This document shows positions 11,456 to 22,473 of a stretch of DNA of 64,000 nt, piece by piece. Both the position numbers and the translations under genes were made by a program. The stretch covers positions 5,940,001 through 6,004,000 of the forward strand of contig NC_135055.1 in NCBI RefSeq assembly GCF_051014685.1. Direction: 5' to 3'. The notes beneath the pieces are model-generated. The model did not search any database, was not told the origin of the DNA, and saw nothing but the letters and a program-made list of their open reading frames with translations. The stretch's first letter is position 1. Every line of letters begins with the position of its first letter. The stretch comes from Ptiloglossa arizonensis. Taxonomy: Eukaryota > Arthropoda > Insecta > Hymenoptera > Colletidae.

Positions 11456-13956
11456 ATGTTCTCGATCCGCGTGATTAATTTATTTTAAAGTTCTCTAGGT
11501 AAATTTTATTACAGGGAACGATACAACTTGTAATTTCTTCCAGAACAGATCAAAGTTTCAAAAGTTAACTACACTTAAATAAACCCACCTGTACTTCTTT
11601 ATCAAAAAAGAAATTGAGTGTCTGAATAAATATACACATGAACAGTATGTACAAAGGCATCAGTATGAAAAAGACAATCATGTATCTAGCAATCCCGATA
11701 ATTCAAGGGTCAAGTCTATAAATTGTCTGAAACTGATGTCTATCGAAAACGATCGAGTTAACGAGAGGTCACGAAAGGGTTAACGAGATCCAGACACCTG
11801 TAATAACAATTTCAATATGCAAATAGGATCACGCACTGATACCGGGGGAAACGAAGAAAACGTTGATTAGAAAGGGTATACGGTGGAACAATTTCGTGGT
11901 CATTTGGAAGATGGAGTACGATTGCACGGAGTAAGATAAGCCCTCCTAAGATCGCCAGTAAAAGATAAGGTCAAAGGACTCACGTTCGATCCCACGTATT
12001 TCCCGTGTGGCCAATGGCGCGACCAGGCGTCGTACATCAGCGATTCATAATTGAAATCGCTGGCAAATGACCGCCGTTTTCTCGACGGAACGAGTTTGAA
12101 AACGCGATAGTTCGACCGAGAATGACCAAGTCTGCGCATTTCCATTCCGCAAATGTCGGTCTATGACGTCGTTTCGTAGATACTTTCGAACGTCTCCCGT
12201 TATTCTACCTAAATGATTCTAACTACTAACGAAGACGACTGACTTAAGAAGATAATCTGATAAGTTCGCGTGAAAAGCTCGACTCTTGTTTTAAATATAT
12301 ACAATTTTTTCTTCGATAAGTACTCACATCATATTCCAGATATCTAGAATAATTCTGTGACTTCTGTGGACATATTTTGATCGACCTATTCTCGTAAAAT
12401 ATAGTCACTGTATACAATGATCCATAGATTCTTTAAGGAATTTCGATACAGGAGACAAAACGAATTTATACTTTCTTAACGACTCGACCGTGAATACGTA
12501 AACTAATGATTCAATCGCGATGTAGTCTTTTCCCGAAGAAAAACAAAAATTTCGATTATTTCTTCCCGTTCGTGTAACGTGATTCTGATTTATCGGGAGA
12601 TTTGCAAATTTTTTCGAAGAAAATGCGCGAATGGATTCCACAACTCGTATCGTTTGCGAATTTGACCAGATCGTGGTCGCAACGGTCGGCTCGAACGGAC
12701 GTTGTTATTCATGATTTCATGAATTTTCATTCGCGCTACTCGAGATTGCTCGTTACTTCGCGCGTGTGTTACGCCGCACTCCTCTTCGTCGTTCCCGGTT
12801 CGTTTCGAGGAGTAAGTAAAATGAATTTTTCATTGAGAAAGCCGTGGGCGTAAACGCAAGACTCGAAAGAAGGAGAGAAAAAAAACATTCGGCGGCCCTG
12901 AACCGTGAAATTTCCTGACGTAGGATGGACAGGGACGAGCGTCGGTCGACCGACGCTTGACGTCAGCGTCCGTGTGGCTTTTTCTTTCTCTCCGTGCTCT
13001 CGGCGCGAACAAATCCGTAGCGAAAAGCTTGACCGATGGAAACAACGAATCGGGTCGGTGTCATGGGAAAACACGACGAAATCGCATTAATAGGCGTCGA
13101 TTTAATTTAGGAGAATTCAGTACAAGATACAGGCGGGCTAAAATATTTCAGCCGCTCAGAGACACTTGTACAGGGTAGGTTAACACGTGGTACTTTGATG
13201 AATTTTCCATATGCACGTTTTTACAAGTACCAAGATTCGTTTATATATATTTTTAATACTCTTCGTATCGCTTTCAATTCGGACTGGATTCGAATATCTG
13301 TATTGGAGTAACAACACATCGGACAGATACTAGTACACAATGTTTAAATACTACAAGTATTAGAACACTCGAATGGTGCACAGAATATTCGAATAGCGTC
13401 CAAATAGTCGAGTACAAGTAAACTGAAAGTTCTTTATTTCCCGTAAGAAACGATCCTATATTCTTTCAAACATTCGATATATTCGATATTATGACATATT
13501 TTTCTAAAGACGACTATTTAAACAAGGAGGTCATATCACAATTGATTAAATTTATTAAGAGAAAGACAAAGTAACAAAGAAATCGTTACGCGTAACGATA
13601 TCTGAATCGTTCAGTGGTTCGGAAAAGATTGCTGCAAGGATTCACTGATGGCTTAAAACGTTAAAAAAAACAGGGAGAAAATGGAAAAATAAAAAGTCGA
13701 GTAGTGAAAAGAGAGAAGCTGGAGAACTCACGAAGAAAACATAGAAAAAGTGAAGCAGAGAAGCAAATCTACCTGGAAATTAAACCTCGAGAGACGAACT
13801 CGAAACGATATAAACGGAAAACGGTAAAACCCTTTGACAAAGTGAAAGTTAAACACGAGTGAAAGAAAATGAACCGTCTAACGGAGTAGAATGCATGAAC
13901 GCGATGACATAAACGCGGCTGAAAGTGGGGGGTGAGTTTGGCGCGAGAAATAGTGT
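11456..13956. other. Non-coding stretch
   Basis: No gene recognised. A few TTCGAAT-type words near 13350-13430 resemble scattered minisatellite remnants. The GC-richer part near 12640-13090 has frames open on both strands, the usual sign of chance. Confidence 0.45.
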
Positions 13957-13971
13957 GGGGGGGGGGGGGGG
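13957..13971 (+). repeat. Run of 15 G
   Basis: Uninterrupted G15 immediately before the 58-bp minisatellite. Length is likely polymorphic or uncertain in assembly. Confidence 0.9.
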
Positions 13972-16080
13972 TCGTCCACTTTCAGTGACCAAAGTTTACT
14001 ACGCTAACTTGACGCGTTAAGGTGACTTTCAACAGCTAAAGTCCACTATGCTAACTTAGCGCGATAGGTAGTAGGAAAAAAAACCTTCAATGGCCAAAAT
14101 CCACTGTGTTAACTTAACACGATAAATAGTAGGGGAAAGTTACCTTCAACGACCAAAGTTTCCTGTATTAACTTGGCGCAATATGTAGTGGGAGATGACC
14201 TTCAATGACCAAAGTTCATAGCACTAACTTGGCGTGTTAAGTGGTGGGAGGTGACCTTCAACGGCCAAAATACACTGTGCTAACTTAGCGTGAGAAGTGG
14301 TGAGGAAAAGTGACCTTCAACGGCCAAAGTTCATAGTACTAACTTGGCGTGTTCAGTGGTGGGTGGTGACCTTCAACGGTCAAAATCGACTATGCTAACT
14401 TGGCGTAATAATTGTTGAGAGGTGACTTTCAACAGCCAGGGTCCACTATGCTAACTTAACGCGATAGGTAGTAGGAAAAAAAACCTTCAATGGCCAAAAT
14501 CCACTGTGTTAACTTAACACGATAAATAGTAGGGGAAAGTTACCTTCAACGACCAAAGTTTCCTGTATTAACTTGGCGCAATATGTAGTGGGAGATGACC
14601 TTCAACGGTCAAAGTTCATAGCACTAACTTGGCGTGTTAAGTGGTGGGAGGTGACCTTCAACGGCCAAAATACACTATGCTAACTTGGCGTGAGAAGTGG
14701 TGAGGAAAAGTGACCTTCAACGGCCAAAGTTGCCTACGTTGACTCGACGCGATAGATAGTAGGAGAAAGTGACCTTTAACGGCCAAAATTCTCGATGTTA
14801 GCTCAACGTGATAGATAGTGGGGGAAAGCCACCTTCAGCGGCCAAAGTCCACTATGCTAACTTGGCGTGATAAGTGGTGAGGAAAAGTGACCTTCAACGG
14901 CCAAAATTCTCGATGTTAACTCAACGCGATAGATAGTAGGAGAAAATGACCTTCCATGGCCAAAATTCTCGATGTTAACTGAACGCGATAGATAGTGGGG
15001 GAAAGCCACCTTCAGCGGCCAAAGTTCACTATGCTAACTAGACGTGACAAGTCGTGGGAAAGTGACCTTCAGCGATCAATGTCTACGTGCCAACTTGACG
15101 CTACATATAGTGAGGAAGAAGTGACCTTAAGCAGCTTCTTCTGCTACAGTCTACTGCATCAACTTGGTGCGACGTGTAGTGAAAAATAGTGACCTTCAAC
15201 AGTCAAAATTATGTGGCGCGTTAAGTGACGTGAGGTGACCTTCACCAGCCGAAGTCCGCTATGCTAACTTGACGTGATAAGTGAAGGGGAAAATTGACCT
15301 TCAACGGCCAAAGTTGCCTACGTTAACTTGGCGCAATATGTAGTGGGAGATGACCGTCAGCGGCCACAGTTCACAGCACTTACTTTGCGTTTTAAGTGGT
15401 GGGAGGTGACCTTCAACAGCCAAAATACACTGTGCTAACTTGGCGTGATAAATAGTGAGGAAAAGTGACCCTGAACGGCCAAAATTCTCGATGTTAATTC
15501 GAAAGCGACCTTCGGTGACCAAAGTCCACTATGCTGAATTAACGTGACAAGCAGTGGGGGAAGTGACCTTCAGCGATCAATGTCTACGTGTAAACTTGGC
15601 GCTACATCTAATAAGAAAATGGTGATCTTAAGCGGGCAATGTCTACGTGTAAACTTGGCGCTACATCTAACAAGAAAATGGTGGCCTTAAGCGGGCAAAA
15701 TCTACTGCGCCCATTTAGCGCGATATCTAGTGGGAGGAAGTGATCTTCAGCGAGCAAAGTCCACTGCACCTAACTTGGCGCGATGGATAGTGGGGGATGA
15801 CCTTCAGCGGCCAAAGTCCTGTACGCCAACTTGGCGCGACACAGTAGATAATCTTCATTGGTGAAAGTCCACTGCGTTAACTTGGAGCTACGTGTAGTGG
15901 ACAAGAGGTGACCTTCAACGACCAAAGTTCTCTGTACTAATTTGACGCGACAGTTACCGGAGGAAAGTAATCTTCATCGGTCAATGTCCTCTACGCCAAC
16001 CCACGTATATAGTGATAGAAGTTACCTTCATCGGAAAAAATCCTGAACGCCAACTGGGTGCAATATTCTACCCTAGTAAA
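13972..16080. repeat. About 58-bp minisatellite, roughly 36 units, with a 400-bp higher-order repeat
   Basis: Units follow the pattern GTGACCTTCAACGGCCAAA, then a CTATGCTAACTTGGCG-like block, then a GATAGATAGTGGG-like block. Successive GTGACC words are 55-60 bases apart. A higher-order repeat of seven units is visible: GTCCACTATGCTAACTTA at 14041 recurs at 14441, with the following two and a half units nearly identical. Units become more divergent towards 16080. Small open frames inside are repeat translations. Confidence 0.95.
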
Positions 16081-19000
16081 TAGTTTCAGTGTCGTAATAA
16101 AGCTACCAACCCCACCATTAAACCTACAACTTTTATCCGAGCGAGTGTAGCACTAGTCCATGAATTTCTCCTCTCTATTATCCCTAACGCTCGCGTAGAA
16201 GATCGTAGGTCTGTCTCCATAAATCGTGACGATCTCCCGCACCCGGGGGTCGTTAAAAACGGCAGAGAAGTAAGTTCCCCGGACCTGGCACACGCGCTAG
16301 CTTTCGCGCTTTCATAAATTCCCGTCCCGAACTGCTCGTTATTCCGCGTGTTTGCGCGGCAACGCGGTACACTTGCCACCTCCGTCGCCTCACGCTCTTC
16401 GCTCCTTTTCAATCTTCTTCGGGTGAGAAAAAGCGGTCCGGTGGATGCTGCATTTATGAGACCGCCCAGCAAACGGTGACGTGAAAGGAGAGAAAAACGG
16501 CCAGCGGCCGCGAAAAGGGGCGGATTAAACGTCCACCGTTGAGATATTAAATTTTATGCGCGTTAATCGTTTGACGAGAGACTCTGCCCGCAGTGAAACA
16601 GGACATTGCCAGCGGACACCTATTATGGTTAGACACATCGAAAACCAGTCGAACATAATTCGTATCGACAATGTTTGCAAGTGAAGTCTTGAAATCTCTA
16701 CTGATCGAAAATTTTGCGGAAATATTGATCATTGTGCAGTACGCGCACTGAGAGATCGCATCCGTAGTCATGACGAGTACTGTACGTTCAAGGAGGGAAA
16801 TAATTATTATGCATATATAATAGTCTCTTAAAATGTTCAACTTTAGAGTGAATAATTACCCATTGTCAGAAATTCGATATCGGTGTAATCCGTCCTGCTC
16901 CGTGAAACGATAAATAATTCCCTCACCTCAAATTTTCAAGTAAATATCACGCGTTCCCAAAGGCGGAACCGAGTTTCCTGTCGAAGCTACGAAACCGATA
17001 GGTCCCGTACACTCTGGCCGTTAATAAATAAACGGCCACCACCGTTGTTTCGTTAACGTCGACGTTAACGTCGTCTCGTATCGTTAATAATTCGAGTGCA
17101 AATGCAAAGCAAAACATGCATGCGAGAGGCGAAGGAGTTATTACGTGAAATCAACCGTACTCTGTTTAGAACCTCTGTTCTCTTGGGTTCCAGGGACTTC
17201 GCGAAACTGCATAATCGTAAATTAAATATAATTATTTCGCATTTCGCAATGGAAACACCGTACAGGGTACCAGGACTCGTTCATGACGAGAGAAAAATAA
17301 TTGAACGGAGCGACCTTCAGCGAAAATTGCACGTGGAAAAATACTTAATCAAAATTAACAGAGACAAATGCATCGAATTATTGCCCGGTGCAATATTTGA
17401 CAAAAGTAGATATCGAAGAGAAAGGAATGTAATTTTCTTTGGAGGATATTTAAAAGATATTTTAAAATTTGTAAAACAAGAGATACACCATAGAAAAATG
17501 AACAAACTACAAGAGATAACTATTAATATTTACCGGCCGATTTTGTTCAAAATTTAACCAAGTCTTACGACAAGTGTGTAAACGTTAGATATAAAGTTTC
17601 ACCGGAATCCGTTAGGTCGTTTCGATGCAATCGTGTTAACTGTACGTGTAGTACACATGCGAGGAGTAATCTCTTCTGGTACGTACTGTACATACGCATA
17701 TCCCACATAAATCTTTCTCCTGATAATCCAAACCTGATCAGGGAATTTTCGAACATATGAAAACTCCATGAAAACAATTGGTTTGTAAGTTTTCTTAAAT
17801 GCAATACTTTTCTTCCTTCTATCTTTACACACTCAATGTGTTACTTCTCGCAATAATTTATTATGTTCGTGTAGAGAATATCGATAAATTGATTGTTCCA
17901 TTTTGATCACGATACAGGAAATCTCCTTCGCTGTGCGCAGGTGCAACCCAGTTCGCTGTACCGTGCGTCTCGCACGTGACCGTTAAAGTATTGTGGTGCA
18001 TCAACTCCTACCCCTGAATCACAGACATCCGCGGAATACGAAAACGAAAATGCAGTTCATTCACGAATCGGTTTCACCCTGTTCCCCTAGTAGAGCAAGT
18101 TGCAAAGAAGTCCGTAAAAAATCGACGAAACGGTAATCCTATATTTTGTTAAATTGAACGACCAACTTTTCTCGTCCCTCTTCCTTGGTAGAATAGATTC
18201 CCTTTGAGGGTATCAACGGAACCGGCGAAATGAATTTTTCCATCTTTTCCTTTTTTTTTTTTTTTTTTTTTTGTTACGATTCTGTCGTACTCGAAACGCA
18301 CGCAGAAAAGTCACGATAATTTCCATGCACGAAGACTCGGTTAATCCTCGACATACATAATTTCTATCATTTCCTGCTGCCACTTTTCATTTTCCACGGG
18401 AATCACGACAAATTCTATACGAGTTGGAGTAGGGAATAATCCGAAGCTGCGACGAAAGTGAATGGGGGACGATTTGAAAAATGTTCACCAGAGTTCGTAC
18501 AATTTCCGCTCGGTCGTCACAGACGATATTGTAGTAATTGAAGAATTGATCTCTATATTCGTTTATTATGGAAATCGTGTAGGTTCGTTTGTTTTCATTT
18601 TTGTGGTAAAAGTTTGAAAGGAATATTGATTTTCCGTACGAGGAACCGTCAGTGTCGAAAATGTTTCCCTATAATTGCATCGATTGAAATTCAATTGTCA
18701 ACGAAGAAGTTATTTGTTGTAACGAGGGAAGCATTATGCTCTCATGGTGACCGGTTTTCGCCTAATGCTTCTCGAAATAATATTAATACTAATATCGACA
18801 TCATTAAACGAATACGTTCTGTATCCGTTTCACCGTGTTATTGTAAGCTATAAATACATAAAATCCATAGTGAACTCATTACCCAATAACGAAGTAACCT
18901 TTTTCAATAATTCTGATTGCTAAATCGGAATTCCATTCATACGTATTCTGCCCAGTTCTCTGGTATAAAAGATTCTATATGCACTGCCGCTCCAAAGCGC

Positions 19001-19802
19001 CCTTCGAACATTAAAACAATTTAACCTTTTCTCAGGCATACCCAAACGTTTTACCGAAAACATTGTTCTTCGATATTACAATTTAAAATGAGAATTACGA
19101 GTGTATTTGAATTTATACGTTCCATTGTTACAAATTCCTAACGATCTCTCTCCGAGAACTTTTTCAAGGAAGTGAAAATTTATTTATTCATTTAACCCGC
19201 CTCCGAAAGAATATATTCGGATGTGTCTCTTCGAAAGAGAACACTTTGTAAACATCTCGTACTCTCCTACTAAATATCTAATATTTGCAATTTTAATCCA
19301 GTATCAAACCTGTACAAGGTCACTTCAATTTTCTAATTACGTAGTATACGTACTCCACGTTTGATCTCACTGTTACCCGAAAGAGTGAGCAAAGTTTAAT
19401 TTTTCACGAGCAATTGCAAACTCTGAACGTAAATTTCGCCGACTTACTCGACCACGTAAATAAACACACATGTGCAAAATGATTTGCTTCGATGAAAATC
19501 AAATCCTCGAAACTTTTACGCGATAGTGTACACACAAGTACGCATCGTGTATTTCGTTTTGCAATCGGTGGAGCTGTCTTGTGCAGCGGGCAAGTATGAC
19601 AAAAGTGTCTTGGGTCGGTTCGAAATGACGGAAAATTATTGGAAAAAAGAAACGTCGGACATAATAAATTGCTCGTCCGTTCGCGAGTAACGGAGCGTCG
19701 CGATAAAGTATCAAACGATAAATTATTTCAATTCTCCGCGTCGAAACAAAGGGGATCGTTCTAACAAAGGGGCCATTCAATGTTCATTCGTTTCTGTTCC
19801 AG
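16081..19802 (+). other. Non-coding, probable upstream intron of the amine receptor
   Basis: This stretch ends in a usable 3' splice site: TTTCTGTTCCAG at 19791-19802, just before the TM5 exon. No TM1-TM4 exon was recognised in it. A poly(T) tract of about 24 lies near 18250. The largest open frame (17096-17557, 153 codons) is described under findings. No other signals seen. Confidence 0.5.
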
Positions 19803-20183
19803 CTTTCAGAGGACATCGGCTACGTCCTTTATTCCGCTCTCGGTAGCTTCTACATACCGTCGTGCATCATGGTGTTCGTGTACATACGTATATACTTCGC
19901 GGCGAAGGCACGTGCACGCCGCGGGATCCGGAAGCAGCCGCGTCGTCGTGCGGCGGCACCGCCCGAGTCACCGGATGTTAGGCAGACCAGCTTCACCCAA
20001 AACGCGCCAACCACAGAGACGAAGAAACTACCGGGCTCCGTGATGGAGAACGTTGCCACCATCGAGAACCAGCCGGTACAGATACCGATCGTCACGTGCG
20101 ACTTCGCCAGCGACGTCAGCACGTCCGAGGCGGACCCTGGCGGGGGTAACAGCATACCCATGGAGGAGAAGGACACGCTCAAG
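19803..20183 (+). CDS. Octalpha2R: Alpha2-adrenergic-like octopamine receptor, exon with TM5 and start of third intracellular loop (partial gene)
   Basis: Internal exon of a class A biogenic-amine receptor, a plasma-membrane G-protein-coupled receptor; the family responds to octopamine and related amines. Read from 19803 it gives 127 residues. Residues 1-4 are the end of extracellular loop 2. TM5 is about residues 5-32 (IGYVLYSALGSFYIPSCIM), with the two serines typical of amine-binding TM5 (Ser11, Ser15) and the conserved proline (Pro19). The basic stretch after Tyr31 begins the third intracellular loop, which contains an RQTS phosphorylation-like site. The acceptor is TTTCTGTTCCAG at 19791-19802. 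The 3' end is uncertain: AAG/GTTCAC after 20183 and AGG/GTAGTC after 20219 are both phase 0 and fit the next exon. The second lies inside a mariner terminal repeat, so the first is preferred as the ancestral donor although it is weak. TM1-TM4 exons are not in view. The receptor class is certain; the subtype comes from family resemblance, with other insect amine receptors as alternatives. Confidence 0.8.
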
Positions 20184-20850
20184 GTTCACAGACTGTCCCC
20201 TCTGCGTTACGTTACCAGGGTAGTCCCAGAATCACCCGACCTGACCAAGACAACGCAAACAATTCGTGAAAATGTATCTTTCATTTTCTACCTAGTCTCT
20301 CCAGATCGATGCAACATCTCCTCTTAGATCGATACGATCTTTCCAACGATGTTCGTGTAGCTTCGACACCCTGTTTGTACAACGAAAACCGTCGAGCTTT
20401 GCAAACAGACTCTGACACTTCGTTGTTGGTTAATCGTTTCCCACCGAGCTATTTTTTCGAGTTTCGAAACAGAAAATAATCCTAGGCGGACCCTGGCAGG
20501 GGTAACATCATACCCATGGAGGAGAAGGACACGCTCAAGGTTCACAGACTGTCCCCTCTGCGTTACGTTACCAGGGTAGTCCCAGAATTACCCGACCTGA
20601 CCAAGACAACGCAAACAATTCGTGAAAATGTATCTTTCATTTTCTACCTAGTCTCTCCAGATCGATGCAACGTCTCCTCTTAGATCGATACGATCTTTCC
20701 AACGATGTTCGTGTAGCTTCGACACCCTGTTTGTACAACGAAAACCGTCGAGCTTTGCAAAGTAGCCATCGACCTTAGACTCTGACTACTCGTTGTTGGT
20801 TAATCGTTTCCCACCGAGCTATTTTTTCGAGTTTCGAAACAGAAAATAAT
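20125..20850 (+). repeat. Tandem duplication of exon end plus mariner end (356 and 370 bp copies)
   Basis: Copy 1 is 20125-20480 and copy 2 is 20481-20850. Each holds the last 59 bases of the preferred TM5 exon form, the next 31 bases, and then the left part of a mariner element. CCGAGGCGG stands at both original breakpoints (20125-20133 in the exon, 20851-20859 in the transposase), and CCTAGGCGG at the junction (20481-20489). This is the expected mark of a microhomology-mediated duplication after the mariner had inserted. The copies differ by a 14-base length difference near 20760 and a few substitutions, so the event is recent. The duplicated exon end (20486-20539) stays in frame and follows an AG. 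Confidence 0.93.
20215..20480 (-). mobile_element. Mariner left-end fragment created by the tandem duplication
   Basis: First copy of the mariner's left end. It contains the terminal repeat (20215-20244) and the 3' part of the transposase reading frame on the - strand. It stops abruptly at the duplication junction near 20481. It is a by-product of the local duplication rather than a second insertion, because the flanking exon sequence is duplicated with it. Confidence 0.88.
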
Positions 20851-21862
20851 CCGAGGCGGCTAAATCTGGCGAATAGGGTGTCTGAGGATGTATTTCGAAC
20901 TTTGAGTCATTGATTTTGGGCATCGCGGTAATGGATGTGTGAACTGGTCTCGATGAAAGAAAAACTTCTTTTTTGCTAAATATTGCTGCTTTTCTTTTTA
21001 TTTCTTCACTCAAACGCCGCAGTACGTTCGCGTAACACTCGTCGTTGATTGGTTCTCCTTTCTGAGGATAATCAATGAAAATTATCCCACGCGCATCCCA
21101 AAAAACTGACGCCATGCAGATGAAACTGTCTTTGGAGTCGCTTCTCCCCTTTCGGTTCATTGTTTCGACTGTTCGTTCGTCTCGGATGTGAAGCGATGGA
21201 TCCATGTTTTATCCGTGGTTATGAATCGATACAAAAACTCGGCTTTAGTGCTGTGAAACCTCGCCGAACACTCAATTGAAGTATATTCACGACGCTGTTT
21301 TCGTTCCATTGTCAGTAATCGCGGTATCCATCTTGCGCACAGCTTTCTCATGTCGAAATTTTCAGTCTGTGTGCGATATACAACACTTTTTGATACGCCT
21401 ACCATGTTTACTAGCTCGTGTACTTTCAGTCGACGGTCATCCAATACCATTTTGTGGATTTTTGTCATCGTTTCGGGCGTAGTCGTCTCATTTGATCGAC
21501 CACTGAGATGTTCGTTTTGACAGCTCGTCCGGCCTCGTTTGAACTCTGCCAATATTTTACTGTTGTAAACAAAGGAGCAGACTCTTCCAGAGTAGAATCT
21601 AGCTCCTCTTTGATATCGGTTGGAACGAGGTCTTTCAAATGAAAGTATTGTATCGCATAACGATAAACAATTTTTGCCATGTTTACAAATTCACTGAGAA
21701 CGTTCACTATTGATGGCTGGCAAACAAATACGAGTACTAAACAATGTAGCGTCATCAACCTAGAAACTTAAGCTTCATAAGGTCGGTACTTCGTCCCTTA
21801 GTCATTCTCAAACAACTACTGCCATCTATACATCAGGTCGGATACTTCTGGGACTACCTTCG
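20571..21862 (-). mobile_element. Full-length mariner (Tc1/mariner) element, 1,292 bp, inactive
   Basis: Terminal inverted repeats of 30 bp are visible: left 20571-20600 beginning CCAGGGTAGTCCCAGAA, right 21833-21862, whose reverse complement begins CGAAGGTAGTCCCAGAA. They match at 26 of 30 positions. TA dinucleotides flank both ends (20569-20570 and 21863-21864), the mariner target duplication. The length of 1,292 bp is normal for mariner. The transposase reading frame runs on the - strand and is broken (see separate entry). It lies at the start of the receptor intron, opposite to the gene. Confidence 0.95.
20660..21758 (-). pseudogene. Mariner transposase (D,D34D type), degraded
   Basis: Read on the - strand from ATG at 21758. 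The N-terminal helix-turn-helix region includes FHLKDLVPTDIKEELDSTL and later MVLDDRRLKVHELVNMVGVS. The catalytic region includes FITTDKTWIH (first Asp), then SVFWDARGIIFIDY, then PYSPDLAASDYFLF (third Asp). The C-terminal part contains HEHRWKDRIDLRG. The protein would normally cut and paste its own element through the terminal repeats. It is dead here: frame changes occur near 21470-21550 and 21160-21205, an in-frame TAG lies at 20819-20821, and the block that should carry the second catalytic Asp (HDNA in relatives) reads FLSSRPVHTS. Confidence 0.93.
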
Positions 21863-21864
21863 TA

Positions 21865-22100
21865 CCTTTCGACAAGATACACTCCTGCTGAAAAAGTTTT
21901 TTCGGTGAGAAAACGACTCGTTTGGAGGCCATTTTTTCCATTAGTACAATTAGTATGAGATACCTCGAGAGAGAAAAGAATCTCATCTTGGTGAAAATAA
22001 TTTGAGAGGAAACATGAGACCAAATGCAGGGATCTCTTCAACCATGATCGTGTCATTTTTATCGGCTGATATTTACGTACACGGTGTGGACACTAACCTC
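21865..22100 (+). other. Intron sequence right of mariner
   Basis: Nothing recognised. It should be contiguous with the sequence left of 20215 in a chromosome without the mariner. Confidence 0.5.
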
Positions 22101-22473
22101 GAAATTGGATAATTTGTTTTTCTTTAACCTTATTTTTTCTATTTAATAGTTAGGATCTTGGACCTAACAAAGATAGGAAAAGGTGTCGAAGAAGCTAATT
22201 TGTTTTTTTTTAACCTTAGTTTTTCTATTTAATAATTGGAGTCTTGGGCCCAACAAAGATAGGAAAAGATGTCGAATACGAAGAAGTTAATTTGTTTTCT
22301 TTAACCTTATTTTTTCTATTTAATAGTGAGAGTCTTGGGCCCAACAAAGATAGGAAAAGGTGTCGAATACGAAGAAGCTAATTTGTTTTCTTTAACTTTA
22401 CTTTTTCTATTTAATAATTGGAGTCTTGGACCTAACAAAGATAGAAAAAGGTGTCGAAGACGAAGAAACTAAT
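22101..22473. repeat. Four-copy tandem array, about 91 bp unit
   Basis: GAAGCTAATTTG-type words recur at 22191, 22283, 22374 and 22464 (spacings 92, 91, 90). Each unit has TTTCTATTTAATA, then GGACCTAACAAAGATAG or GGGCCCAACAAAGATAG, then GTGTCGAA. It lies inside the receptor intron. Confidence 0.92.

Noticed and set aside
13972..16080. CRISPR-like array of regularly spaced repeats
   Set aside because: The whole 58-bp unit repeats with graded divergence. There are no unique spacers, no cas genes, and the context is eukaryotic.
20819..21205. Separate 128-residue gene on the - strand
   Set aside because: It is one frame segment of the broken mariner transposase.
21777..21800. AAGGTCGGTACTTCGTCCC as another mariner end
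   Set aside because: It resembles the inner part of the terminal repeat but lies inside the element, with no TA flank or partner. Treated as an internal subterminal repeat.
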